From Sebastes aleutianus (taxonomy: Eukaryota; Chordata; Actinopteri; Perciformes; Sebastidae): 64,000 nucleotides of DNA. The position numbers were made by a program, and so were the translations under genes. This document shows, one piece after another, positions 8,694-18,056 of the stretch (its first letter is position 1; each line of letters opens with the position of its first letter). The notes under the pieces were generated by a model. That model saw only the letters and a program-made list of their open reading frames with translations, ran no database searches and was not told the DNA's origin. The stretch spans positions 62,001-126,000 of the forward strand of contig CAKAKS010000283.1 of NCBI GenBank assembly GCA_916700875.1. Direction: 5' to 3'.

Positions 8694-11503
8694 GATGTTC
8701 AGGGAGGGTGGTGAGGTTGAAGTGATTTATTAGGATTTTTATAACGGAGGTGTTTTCTTGTCAGTTAGTTCTTTATGGGAGAGAATCATGTAATTTCAAA
8801 GTACATGAAGAAAATATAGAGATCCAGATTAAAGGAAATATCTGATTTGATCTCTTTAAGCAAATTACATGATGGAACACATTCCTTGGTTGTTGTAAAA
8901 TATATTTCCAAAGCACAGAATGAGAAACTAAAGCATAAATGGAGGCAGAATAAGTTGTGTGAAGCATTCTCACCAAAATGGTGTTTGTGATGTAAATATG
9001 CTGCAAGAACTGGGACGAGTAGATTTACTGTCATAATTATATTCCTACGTTTATCTACAGATTCTTTATTTTATTTTCCAAGGACCTACAACATTAAGTT
9101 TACATTAAAAAAAAGCTATAATTTTAAATTACATAATCACAAAAAGCCTCATTTTACCTTGTTTATTTTTTACATTTCACAATTGCTTCATTGTGTTTCA
9201 TAGTAACTGGTTACTTTCATAGATAAACGCTTCAGTTCCTTCACTTGTTTTATGTGCAAACAAATCAGTTTAGCAGTGATGATGCAGAATTACATTCTAT
9301 TCATTTTATATCATTTTGAGCAAATATTTTCAGAGTCAACATACCAAATAATACAGTTGATAGTGTTGATTTATGGGTATAATTTTCATTCGGTTTAGTT
9401 CCACAAGGTGGAGACAAAGTACACTTTTTCTTCTTTATAGGCTGGCGAAGATTTTGATAAATTTATTTCCACTTTGTCACATTTTTTACATGGATATTAT
9501 TGTTTCCTGCACAGTTTTGTAATTGTTCATGTAATTATCTCAGAAATCAGATACACAAATAGAATTATTCAGCACTAAAGAGGCTGCCTGTTATGTTGTG
9601 ATACTGTAGCATCTTCATTTAAATTCAGATGTTGTGGATACAGATTGCTAATAAATAAAATACTTTATCGTTATTTCCATGTTTCTTTTACATTCTTCCT
9701 TCTGTGCTTTTCTTATTCTTTAATTTTCTGTTGGTGTTAACCAAAAGAAAAACTCCACTCAGCTGTTTAGTTACATGTAGAAGTACATACAGGTGGTGAG
9801 GGACACTGTGTGCACCAACACTGGTGTGCTGCAGTTAGATATTCCTGTCCTCTGTTAGAAGGTGCAGGTGACTGACTATGATGAAGAAACAAATGACTAT
9901 CCACAGTCTTTTCCAACAAAACTCTCCAGGATTTAAATCCACTTTCAGCAGAACATGTGTAATGTTATCTGTAAATATACACTCAAAATAATTATCAATA
10001 TATGTAATAAGGAATATTAAAGCTGTAAGGTTTTCTCTCCACATCAACATACTGTAGAATGAGTAGAGTGGAGCAGTGGTGGAAGAAGTATTCAGAGCCT
10101 TTACTTAAGTAAAAGTACTAATACAACACTGTGAAAATACTCCACTACAAGTTAAAGTCCTGCATTCAGAACCGTACTTAGGTAAAAGTATGTATCAGCA
10201 AAATGCATTTCAAGTAAAAGTACTCATTGTGCAGTAAAATGTTCCCGTCAGTGTTTTACTATATCTGAAGTTTCTGGATTAATATTCCTGTTACATTAAT
10301 GTGTATGATGCATTTTACTGCTGTAGATGTTTAAGACTGTGTTGATTTTAACTCCTTTATATACTGTTTGGTAGTTTAATCTACAGCAATGCATCATATT
10401 CTATAAGATCGTCATATGTTTGTTTGTAGCGTTGCTGTCCTAAAAAGTCAACTTTTCATCGTGTCAGAAAAACAGCCCAGTTTTCAGCGTTGTGACGATG
10501 CATTTTCCAGCTGATCCAAGAGGCTTTTTAAATAGTCTATTTAGCTTAAGAAGTACTGTAGGAGAAATGTCTCAACCCATAAAGGAAAACTTCATCCTTC
10601 AGTTTATCACAAACATTCAAAATCAACACATCTGGAGATACAGTACATGGTTTTCAGGAAGAAAAAATTTAATCTGAAAAGTAACTAAAGCTGTCAGACA
10701 AATGTAGTGGAGGAAATAGTGCAATATTTCCCTCTGAGATGTAGTGGACTAGAAGTATAAAGTTGCATGAAATGGAATACTCAAGTAAAGAACACGTACA
10801 ACAAGAACAACTTTGTTCTTAAGTACAGTAATTGAGTAAATGCACCACTGGAGTGATGAATAAATATACATGGTGCAGGATAAATATGCGAGAATGGTAA
10901 AACACTGATGCAACAATCACAATCTGATGCAAAAGTGCTGAATATTTATAACACAAATTGATCCAGTATTTAAGAGTATAGTCTCAAAGTAACACGACCA
11001 CACAGACTGAGGAATGTACCATGCCTTGTGCTGCCTTGAGGTCTCCAGTGTTAGCTTTAAATAGTGCTAACTGTGAGCTGGATTCACTTTATGTTTAGCA
11101 ATAACTGCAATGTAACCAGCCAACTTACAGTTTCATGCACGCATACATACACATGTCCACAGAGAAAAGACCCTCCTTCGCGACAAGCTAGTATGAAATG
11201 GTTGATACCAATGGATTCCTTGTGTTTTTATAGTTTCATATGATACCAGTATCTTCACTCTAGCTTTAAAACTGATACCATACAACTTAAAAATCACAAG
11301 TTGCGTTAGTGGAGTTAAAACAAATTTGTGTTAACACATTATTATTGTGTTAACTTTTACAGATATACGTAAATCAAGATATAAAATGACTAATCCAAAG
11401 CTAGTAGAGTTGAATCATATCGCCCACCTTGAACATACAGTGTGTATAATCCTCACACTACATATATCTCTCCTAATATCTCTGCTTCCATGTGTCGCTC
11501 CAG
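8694..11503. repeat. Type A spacer, copy 1
   Basis: TRIM 3' flank with AATAAA signals at about 9650, a plausible polyadenylation region roughly 950 bp after the stop. Conserved AT-rich sequence follows to 10073, then the 777-bp hAT MITE (10074-10850). After that comes the flank shared with type B, and a decayed GTTAA-rich repeat (about 11295-11362) before the next dehydrogenase exon. A 140-bp segment present in three other type A spacers is absent here. About 55 bp (TGTTTGGGACATAACC and neighbours) are missing near 11110. No gene is seen. Confidence 0.65.
10074..10850. mobile_element. hAT-like MITE (CAGTGGTGG ends), copy 1
   Basis: The element starts CAGTGGTGGAAGAAGTATTC and ends TGCACCACTG. 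The interior is AAGTAAAAGTAC-rich, a family familiar in fish genomes. Flanking octamers GAGTGGAG (10066-10073) and GAGTGATG (10851-10858) agree at six of eight bases, consistent with an old 8-bp target duplication. There is no transposase. Confidence 0.8.
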
Positions 11504-11763
11504 GTTTTGTCCAAAGCGGTTGGACGTGCCACTACTCCATCCTGTTCCGGATGCTGATGCAGGTGATCATGTGGATGTTTTTTGTGCCGTGTGAGATTGG
11601 AGCTCAGACTGTCGTCTACTGTGCTGTGTCAGATGAAGCTGCCAAACACAGCGGGGGTTACTTCGTCGACTGCCGACCAGCTACTCTGCGTCCTTTCACA
11701 AGAGACGCTGGTGTGGCAAAGAAACTGTGGGAGGCCAGTGAGAGACTGGTGAAACTGGCCTGA
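11504..11763 (+). pseudogene. Orphan DHRS13/RDH-like terminal exon, copy 2
   Basis: 260-bp exon with intact acceptor (CGCTCCAG) and open frame to TGA at 11761-11763. It differs from copy 1 by Thr for Ala in Pro-Phe-Ala-Arg-Asp and Val for Met after Asp-Ala-Gly. The open frame before the acceptor reads Pro-Lys-Leu-Val-Glu-Leu where the others have Glu-Glu-Leu. No NAD-binding exon lies upstream within the spacer. Confidence 0.7.
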
Positions 11764-12350
11764 TGGTGGAGCTGATTCTTAGAGAGTTATTTATGGTTAT
11801 GTTTGTTTTTTTATGTTTATGTTTTTCATTCACATTTTTGCTGCGTACCATGCATGAGTACATTTTTATTTAATAAAAATATGATTTAATGATTTAACAC
11901 TTTGGTTTTACAACACATGATTTGACATGGTGGTTATTTCTTAAAACATGTTAAACATAAAATATTAAATTTGTGTTTTAACTAGGTGTTTCTGGAGTCA
12001 AACATTTGTTTACAATGTCAACGCATTTTATTATTATGTTTTGTTTTTCATTTAAAAATAAATATTATTTTAAACAGGTAACAATGCTATGGCACATTAT
12101 GTGGAACGTTTCTTTAAAATATGTTAATTAATCAAATACCACCATCTGCTGGTTAGAAAATTAAATGTCAGTTATTTACTTAAAAGAATAGAAACTGAAA
12201 CTTAAAGCTGATTTCAACATTGCTGAGACGCCATTACAGGGTGAAGGATCTCCACTGTAAACACAGATCAGAAGGATTGTAATCTCTAATTCAAAGGGAT
12301 AAAGATTTGGTGAGTCTTGCTGTTAATCGGATGATTCACAAATCAGAGAA
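11764..12350 (+). promoter_or_regulatory. Promoter region of the TRIM gene at 12351
   Basis: Contains AATAAA near 11872, a CTCF-like CCACCATCTGCTGG at 12139-12152, an ISRE at 12190-12203 and a donor-like GTGAGT at 12310-12315. An upstream ATG at 12331 opens an 18-codon frame ending at 12387 that overlaps the TRIM start out of frame. This follows from one G missing just before the main ATG compared with sister copies. Confidence 0.55.
12190..12203 (+). promoter_or_regulatory. ISRE
   Basis: AGAAACTGAAACTT retains both GAAA half sites with correct spacing, 148 bp before the TRIM ATG at 12351. Confidence 0.65.
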
Positions 12351-13796
12351 ATGGCTGAGAAAAATGTTCTTTTTGAAAGTTTGCTGAACTGCCATGTGTG
12401 TTCAGAGACTTTCAGAGATCCTGTGTCTCTGAGCTGCAACCACAGCTTCTGTTCAAGCTGCCTGAAGAAATTCTGGGAACAAGCTGAAAACAAAAACTGT
12501 CCCATTTGTAAAACAAAGTCCTCAACAGATGAACCAGCAGTGAACTTTGCTCTGAAAGAACTGTCTGACTCGTTTGCTGGGAGACAGAAAGCTGGATCAT
12601 CTGAGACAGAAAAAGAAGAGAAGAAAGAGGAGGTGGTGTGTGATAAACATCCGGAAGTCCCATATTGGTTCTGTGAGGACGAGCAGAAAGCTGTGTGTCC
12701 TGTCTGTGAGTTTTCTCTCCACCAGAGTCACAAGGTGGTTCCTATAGAACAAGCAGTCAGTGACCTGAAGGACCAGCTGAAATCTGACTTAGAGTCTCTA
12801 CAGGACAAGAGGGACCAACACAAACAAGTAGAGAAAACATATGATGAATTGGTTAAACACTCCAAGAAGCAGCTGTTGTCCACAGAGAGGCAGATCAGAG
12901 CAGAGTTCAACAAGCTCCACCAGTTCCTGAAAGAGGAAGAGGAGTCCAGACTGGCAGCTCTGAGGGAGGAAGAGGAGCAGAAGGGGAAGACTATCAGCAG
13001 AGAGATGAAGATGATTCAGGAGCACATCTCCTCTCTGTCAGACAGTATCTCTGCTGTTGAAGAAGACCTGCAGAAACACAACGTGCCCTTCCTCAGCAGT
13101 TATAAAGCCACTCAGACCAGAGCCAGAGTCCAGTGCTCACTGTCAGATCCACAGCTGGTCTCAGGAGCGCTGATAGATGTGGCCAAACACCTGGGCAACC
13201 TGTCCTTCAGAGTCTGGGAGAAGATGAAGGACAAGGTCCACTTCAGTCCTGTCATTCTGGACCCAAACACTGCAGCCTACAATCTCTATCTGTCTGATGA
13301 TCTGACCAGTGTGAGAAATGGAGACACAGACCAGCAGCTTCCTGACAATCCAGAGAGACACACTTATTCTGTCACTGTTCTGGGCTCTGAGGGCTTCAGC
13401 TCAGGGAAACACAGCTGGGAGGTGGAGGTGGGAGACCATCCTGTCTGGAATGTAGGTTTGGCTAAAGAGTCAGCTGACAGGAAGGGAGAGAGATCTGCCT
13501 TACCAGAATATGGAATCTGGTGTTTAACTCATGAAAGTGGAAAATACACTAATGTTGTTGGTGAGACAGTCAGAGTGAAGAAGAGTCTCCAGAGGATCAG
13601 AGTCCAGCTGGACTATGACAGGGGGGAGGTGTCCTTCTACGACCCTGAAGACATGACTCACATCTACACTCACAGAGACACTTTCACTGAGAAACTCTTC
13701 CCATATTTCAGTATTGGATCAGCTGGTGATGCTAAAACTGTTGATATCAAAATCTGTCAAACTGAGATTCTCTGTGATGTTCAGGGAGGGTGGTGA
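12351..13796 (+). CDS. TRIM E3 ubiquitin ligase, NF7/A33/TRIM35-like (481 aa)
   Basis: Complete single-exon gene. All eight RING ligands and seven B-box ligands are present; the RING-to-B-box linker reads TKSSTDEPAV. The B-box has the PEVPYWFCED form, with Gln-Lys instead of Glu-Arg before Ala-Val-Cys. The coiled coil starts Asp-Gln-His-Lys-Gln-Val. B30.2 loops are AYNLYL, RNGDTD and HTYSVT; the last lacks the Lys-Tyr pair found in most copies. Val365 precedes Trp366 and Gly-Glu-Arg-Ser-Ala-Leu occupies the long loop. The protein ends with the extra CDVQGGW because TGT replaces the TGA seen in the shorter copies. Translation may be lowered by the overlapping out-of-frame upstream ATG at 12331. 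Confidence 0.92.
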   Translation: MAEKNVLFESLLNCHVCSETFRDPVSLSCNHSFCSSCLKKFWEQAENKNCPICKTKSSTDEPAVNFALKELSDSFAGRQKAGSSETEKEEKKEEVVCDKHPEVPYWFCEDEQKAVCPVCEFSLHQSHKVVPIEQAVSDLKDQLKSDLESLQDKRDQHKQVEKTYDELVKHSKKQLLSTERQIRAEFNKLHQFLKEEEESRLAALREEEEQKGKTISREMKMIQEHISSLSDSISAVEEDLQKHNVPFLSSYKATQTRARVQCSLSDPQLVSGALIDVAKHLGNLSFRVWEKMKDKVHFSPVILDPNTAAYNLYLSDDLTSVRNGDTDQQLPDNPERHTYSVTVLGSEGFSSGKHSWEVEVGDHPVWNVGLAKESADRKGERSALPEYGIWCLTHESGKYTNVVGETVRVKKSLQRIRVQLDYDRGEVSFYDPEDMTHIYTHRDTFTEKLFPYFSIGSAGDAKTVDIKICQTEILCDVQGGW

Positions 13797-16099
13797 GGTC
13801 GAAGTGATTTATTAGGATTTTTATAACGGAGGTGTTTTCTTGTCAGTTAGTTCTTTATGGGAGAGAATCGTGTAATTTCAAAGTACATGAAGAAAATATA
13901 GAGATTAAGGTTAAAAAAAAATCTGATTGATCTATTTAAGCAAATTACATGATGGAACACATTCCTTGGTTGTTGTAAAATATATTTCCAAAGCACAGAA
14001 TGAGAAACTAAAGCATAAATGGAGGCAGAATAAGTTGTGTGAAGCATTCTCGCCAAAATGATGTTTGTGATGTAAATATGCTTCAAGAACTGGGACGAGT
14101 ATTTTATTTTCCAAGGACCTACAACATTAAGTTTACATTAAAAAAGCAATAATTTTAAATTACATAATCACAAAAAGCTTCATTTTACCTTGTTTATTTT
14201 TTACATTTCACAATTGCTTCATTGTGTTTCATAGTAACTGATTACTTTCATAGATAAACGCTTCAGTTCCTTCACTTGTTTCATGTGCAAACAAATCAGT
14301 TTAGCAGTGATGATGCAGAATTACATTCTATTCATTTTATATCATTTTGAACAAATATTTTCAGAGTCAACATACCAAATAATACAGTTGATAGTGTTGA
14401 TTTATGGGTATAATTTTCATTCTGTTTAGTTCCACAAGGTGGAGACAAAGTACACTTGTTTTTTTACAGGCTGGCGAGGATTTTGATCATTTTATTTCCA
14501 CTTTGTCACATTTTTTACATGGATATTATTGTTTCCTGCACAGTTTCATCAACACCTGACCTTTCTTAAGGGTATTGTAGAAAATGTCTTTATTACTTAT
14601 CCTTCAAAATATTTCTAACTATCCCTCTGGGTATCTGGGAGACAATCATAAGTGACTGTGCCTCTTGATATGTTGCTTCATTTAGTAATTGTTCATGTAA
14701 TTATCTCAGAAATCAGATACACAAATATAATTATTCAGCACTAAAGAGGCTGCCTGTTAGTTTGTGTTACTGTAGCATCTTCATTTAAATTCTGATGTTG
14801 TGGATACAGATTGCTAATAAATAAAATACTTTATCGTTATTTCCATGTTTCTTTCACATTCTTCCTTCTGTGCTTTTCTCATTCTTTCATTTTCTGTTGG
14901 TGTTAACCAAAAAGAAAAACTCCACTCAGCTGTTTAGTGACATGTAGAAGTACATACAGTTGGTGAGGGACACTGTGTGCACCAACACTGGTGTGCTACA
15001 GTTAGATATTCCTGTCCTCTGTTAGAAGGTGCAGGTGACTGACTATGATGAAGAAACAAATGACTATCCACAGTCTTTTCCAACAAAACTGTCCAGGACT
15101 TAAATCCACTTTCAGCAGAACATGTGTAATGTTATCTGTAAATATACAATAAAAATAATAATCAATATATGTAATAAGGAATATTAAAGCTGTAAGGTTT
15201 TCTCTCCACATCAACATACTGTAGAATGAGTAGAGTGGAGCAGTGGTGGAAGAAGTATTCAGAGCCTTTACTTAAGTAAAAGTACTAATACAACACTATG
15301 AAAATACTCCACTACAAGTTAAAGTCCTGCATTCAGAACCGTACTTAGGTAAAAGTATGTATCAGCAAAATGTATTTCAAGTAAAAGTATTCATTGTGCA
15401 GTAAAAAGTTTCCGTCAGTGTTTTACTATTATATCTGATGTTTCTGGATTAATATTCCTGTTACATTAATGTGTATGCTGCATTTTACTGCTGTAGATGT
15501 TTAAGACTGTGTTGTTTTTAACTCCTTTTTATACTGGTGGGTAGTTTAATCTGCAGCAATGCATCATATTCTATAAGATCGTCATGTGTTTGTTTGTAGC
15601 GTCGCTGTCCTAAAAAATCAACTTTTCATGGTGTCAGAAAAACAGCCCAGTCTTCAGCGTTGTGACGATGCATTTTCCAGCTGATTCAAGAGGCTTTTTT
15701 AAATAGTAAATTTAGCTTAAGAAGTACTGTAGGAGAAATGTCTCAACCCATAAAGGAACACTTCATCCTTCAGTTTATCACAAACATTCAAAACCAACAC
15801 ATCTGGAGATACAGTACATGGTTTTCAGGAAGAAAAATTGTAATCTGAAAAGTAACTAAAGCTGTCAGACAAATGTAGTGGAGGAAATAGTACAATATTT
15901 CCCTCTGAGATGTAGTGGACTAGAAGTATAAAGTTGCATGAAATGGAAGTACTCAAGTAAAGAACAAGTACAACAAGAACAAGTTTGTACTTAAGTACAG
16001 TTATTGAGTAAATGCACCACTGGAGTGATGAATAAATATACATGGTGCAGGATAAATGTGCAAGAATAGTAAAGCACTGATGCAACAATCAAAATCTGG
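13797..16099. repeat. Type A spacer, copy 2
   Basis: TRIM 3' flank with a 140-bp extra segment at about 14547-14684 that is shared only with the spacers at about 42501 and 51885. AATAAA signals lie near 14817. The hAT MITE is at 15241-16022. After AATCTGG at 16099 the sequence leaves the common flank and enters the C flank, so this unit has no dehydrogenase exon. No gene is seen. Confidence 0.65.
15241..16022. mobile_element. hAT-like MITE (CAGTGGTGG ends), copy 2
   Basis: 782-bp copy with the same ends and the same surrounding sequence as the copy at 10074. It was therefore multiplied with the array rather than inserted independently. Confidence 0.78.
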
Positions 16100-16634
16100 A
16101 TGTAATAAACAAAGTCTCACTGACGTGTTAGTAGAACAGGTTTATTGTTACATGTTCCTGTTGGCTGCAAAATAAAAAATCTTGTTGAACTGGTTTAGTG
16201 TCAGTCAGCCTGTTGAAATGTTCAGTCCTCACTGGAGGACTCAAGAAAAAAACTATCCTTGTTTCTAGTTCAGGGTTTTTTATGAGCTGTAGAAGTCAAA
16301 TTCTTTATAAAGTAGACAAGAAACAAAAGAAATGTTAAGACCTATAATTTGCCTACAGACAATGAATTTGTGCTGTAGTGAATGAAGAGAGAAAATGTAC
16401 CTCTGAAAACATCCTGACACCATCTGCTGATGACTAATTGACATGGCAGCATTTCCTCCTAATAATTCACCCTGTGACGGAGGTGAGTGACGATGAAAGA
16501 AGATTTTTGACATTGTTGATCAGAGCTGAGACGCCATTACAGGGTGTGAGATCTCTGCTGGAAAACACACGTTTGGAGTATTTGAAGTAATCAAGAGACC
16601 GGACAGTAACTCGGTGAGTCTTGCTTTTGAAAGA
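16100..16634 (+). promoter_or_regulatory. C-flank promoter of the TRIM gene at 16635
   Basis: Alternative upstream flank that replaces the dehydrogenase exon and ISRE promoter. It aligns with the other promoter class only over ACACCATCTGCTG and from about GCTGAGACGCCATTACAGGG (16525-16545) onward. The ISRE position holds only GATGAAAGAAGATTT, which lacks the second GAAA half at the right spacing. A donor-like GTGAGT is at 16614-16619. Confidence 0.5.
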
Positions 16635-18056
16635 ATGGCTGAAAAACTTGCTGTTGTTGGAAGTTACCTGAACTGCCATGTGTGTTCAGAGACATTCAGA
16701 GATCCTGTGTCTCTGAGCTGCAACCACAGCTTCTGTTCAAGCTGCCTGAAGAAATTCTGGGAACAAGCTGAAAACAAAAACTGTCCCATTTGTAAAAGAA
16801 AATCCTCAAAGGATGATGTGGTGAACTTTGCACTGAAGGAACTGTCTGACTCGTTTGCTGAGAGACAGAAAGCTGGATCATCTGAGACAGAAAAAGAAGA
16901 GAAGAAGGTGGAGGTGGTGTGTAGTAAACATCAAGAAGAGACTAAACTGTTCTGTAAGGATGAAGAGAGAGCTGTGTGTCCTGTCTGTGAGTTTTCTCTC
17001 CACCAGAGTCACAAGGTGGTTCCTATAGAACAAGCAGTCAGTGACCTGAAGGACCAGCTGAAATCTGACTTAAAGTCTCTACAGGACAAGAGGGACAAAC
17101 ACAAACAAGTGGAGAAAAAATATGATGAAATGGTTAAACACTCCAAGAAGCAGCTGTTGTCCACAGAGAAGCAGATCAGAGCAGAGTTCAACAAGCTCCA
17201 GCAGTTCCTGAAAGAGGAAGAGGAGTCCAGACTGGCAGCTCTGAGGGAGGAAGAGGAGCAGAAGGGGAAGACTATCAGCAGAGAGATGAAGATGATTCAG
17301 GAGCACATCTCCTCTCTGTCAGACAGTATCTCTGCTGTTGAAGAAGACCTGCAGAAACACAACGTGCCCTTCCTCAGCAGTTATAAAGCCACTCAGACCA
17401 GAGCCAGAGTCCAGTGCTCACTGTCAGATCCACAGCTGGTCTCAGGAGCGCTGATAGATGTGGCCAAACACCTGGGCAAGCAGTCCTTCAGAGTCTGGGA
17501 GAAGATGAAGGACAAGGTCCACTTCAGTCCTGTCATTCTGGACCCAAACACTGCACACCCCTGTCTCTATCTGTCTGATGATCTGACCAGTGTGAGACGT
17601 GGAGACACAATCCAGCAGCTTCCTGACAATCCAGAGAGAAACACTAAGTATGCCACTGTTCTGGGCTCTGAGGGCTTCAGCTCAGGGAAACACAGCTGGG
17701 AGGTGGAGGTGGGAGACCATCCTCACTGGAATGTAGGTTTGGCTAAAGAGTCAGCTGACAGGAAGGGAGAGAGATATGCCTCACCAGAATATGGAATCTG
17801 GAGTTTAACTCATCACAGTGGAAAATACACTGATGTTGTTGGTGAGACAGTCAGAGTGAAGAAGAGTCTCCAGAGGATCAGAGTCCAGCTGGACTATGAC
17901 AGGGGGGAGGTGTCCTTCTACGACCCTGAAGACATGACTCACATCTACACTCACAGAGACACTTTCACTGAGAAACTCTTCCCATATTTCAGTATTGGAT
18001 CAGCTGGTGATGCTAAAACTGCTGATATCAAAATCTGTCAAACTGAGATTCTCTGA
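16635..18056 (+). CDS. TRIM E3 ubiquitin ligase, NF7/A33/TRIM35-like (473 aa)
   Basis: Complete gene under a C-flank promoter. The N-terminus is the most distinct in the array, with Leu-Ala-Val-Val-Gly-Ser-Tyr before the RING. All zinc ligands are kept. The linker after the RING is one residue shorter (SSKDDVVN). The B-box is the QEETKLFCKD form, and the coiled coil has Lys-Gln in Thr-Glu-Lys-Gln-Ile and Leu-Gln-Gln instead of Leu-His-Gln. It has Gly-Lys-Gln-Ser where the other readable copies read Gly-Asn-Leu-Ser, a rare change in the otherwise fixed pre-PRY segment. Loops are HPCLYL, RRGDTI, NTKYAT, and Glu-Arg-Tyr-Ala-Ser in the long loop, with Ser for Cys after Gly-Ile-Trp. It ends at TGA after Glu-Ile-Leu. 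Confidence 0.92.
   Translation: MAEKLAVVGSYLNCHVCSETFRDPVSLSCNHSFCSSCLKKFWEQAENKNCPICKRKSSKDDVVNFALKELSDSFAERQKAGSSETEKEEKKVEVVCSKHQEETKLFCKDEERAVCPVCEFSLHQSHKVVPIEQAVSDLKDQLKSDLKSLQDKRDKHKQVEKKYDEMVKHSKKQLLSTEKQIRAEFNKLQQFLKEEEESRLAALREEEEQKGKTISREMKMIQEHISSLSDSISAVEEDLQKHNVPFLSSYKATQTRARVQCSLSDPQLVSGALIDVAKHLGKQSFRVWEKMKDKVHFSPVILDPNTAHPCLYLSDDLTSVRRGDTIQQLPDNPERNTKYATVLGSEGFSSGKHSWEVEVGDHPHWNVGLAKESADRKGERYASPEYGIWSLTHHSGKYTDVVGETVRVKKSLQRIRVQLDYDRGEVSFYDPEDMTHIYTHRDTFTEKLFPYFSIGSAGDAKTADIKICQTEIL

Noticed and set aside
10492..10677. Open frame inside the CAGTGGTGG MITE
   Set aside because: The element is non-autonomous, and the frame is interrupted by indels in other copies (for example near 15697 and 43650).
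16485..16510. ISRE in the C-flank promoter
   Set aside because: GATGAAAGAAGATTT has one GAAA half site but not the second at two-base spacing, so it does not meet the consensus.
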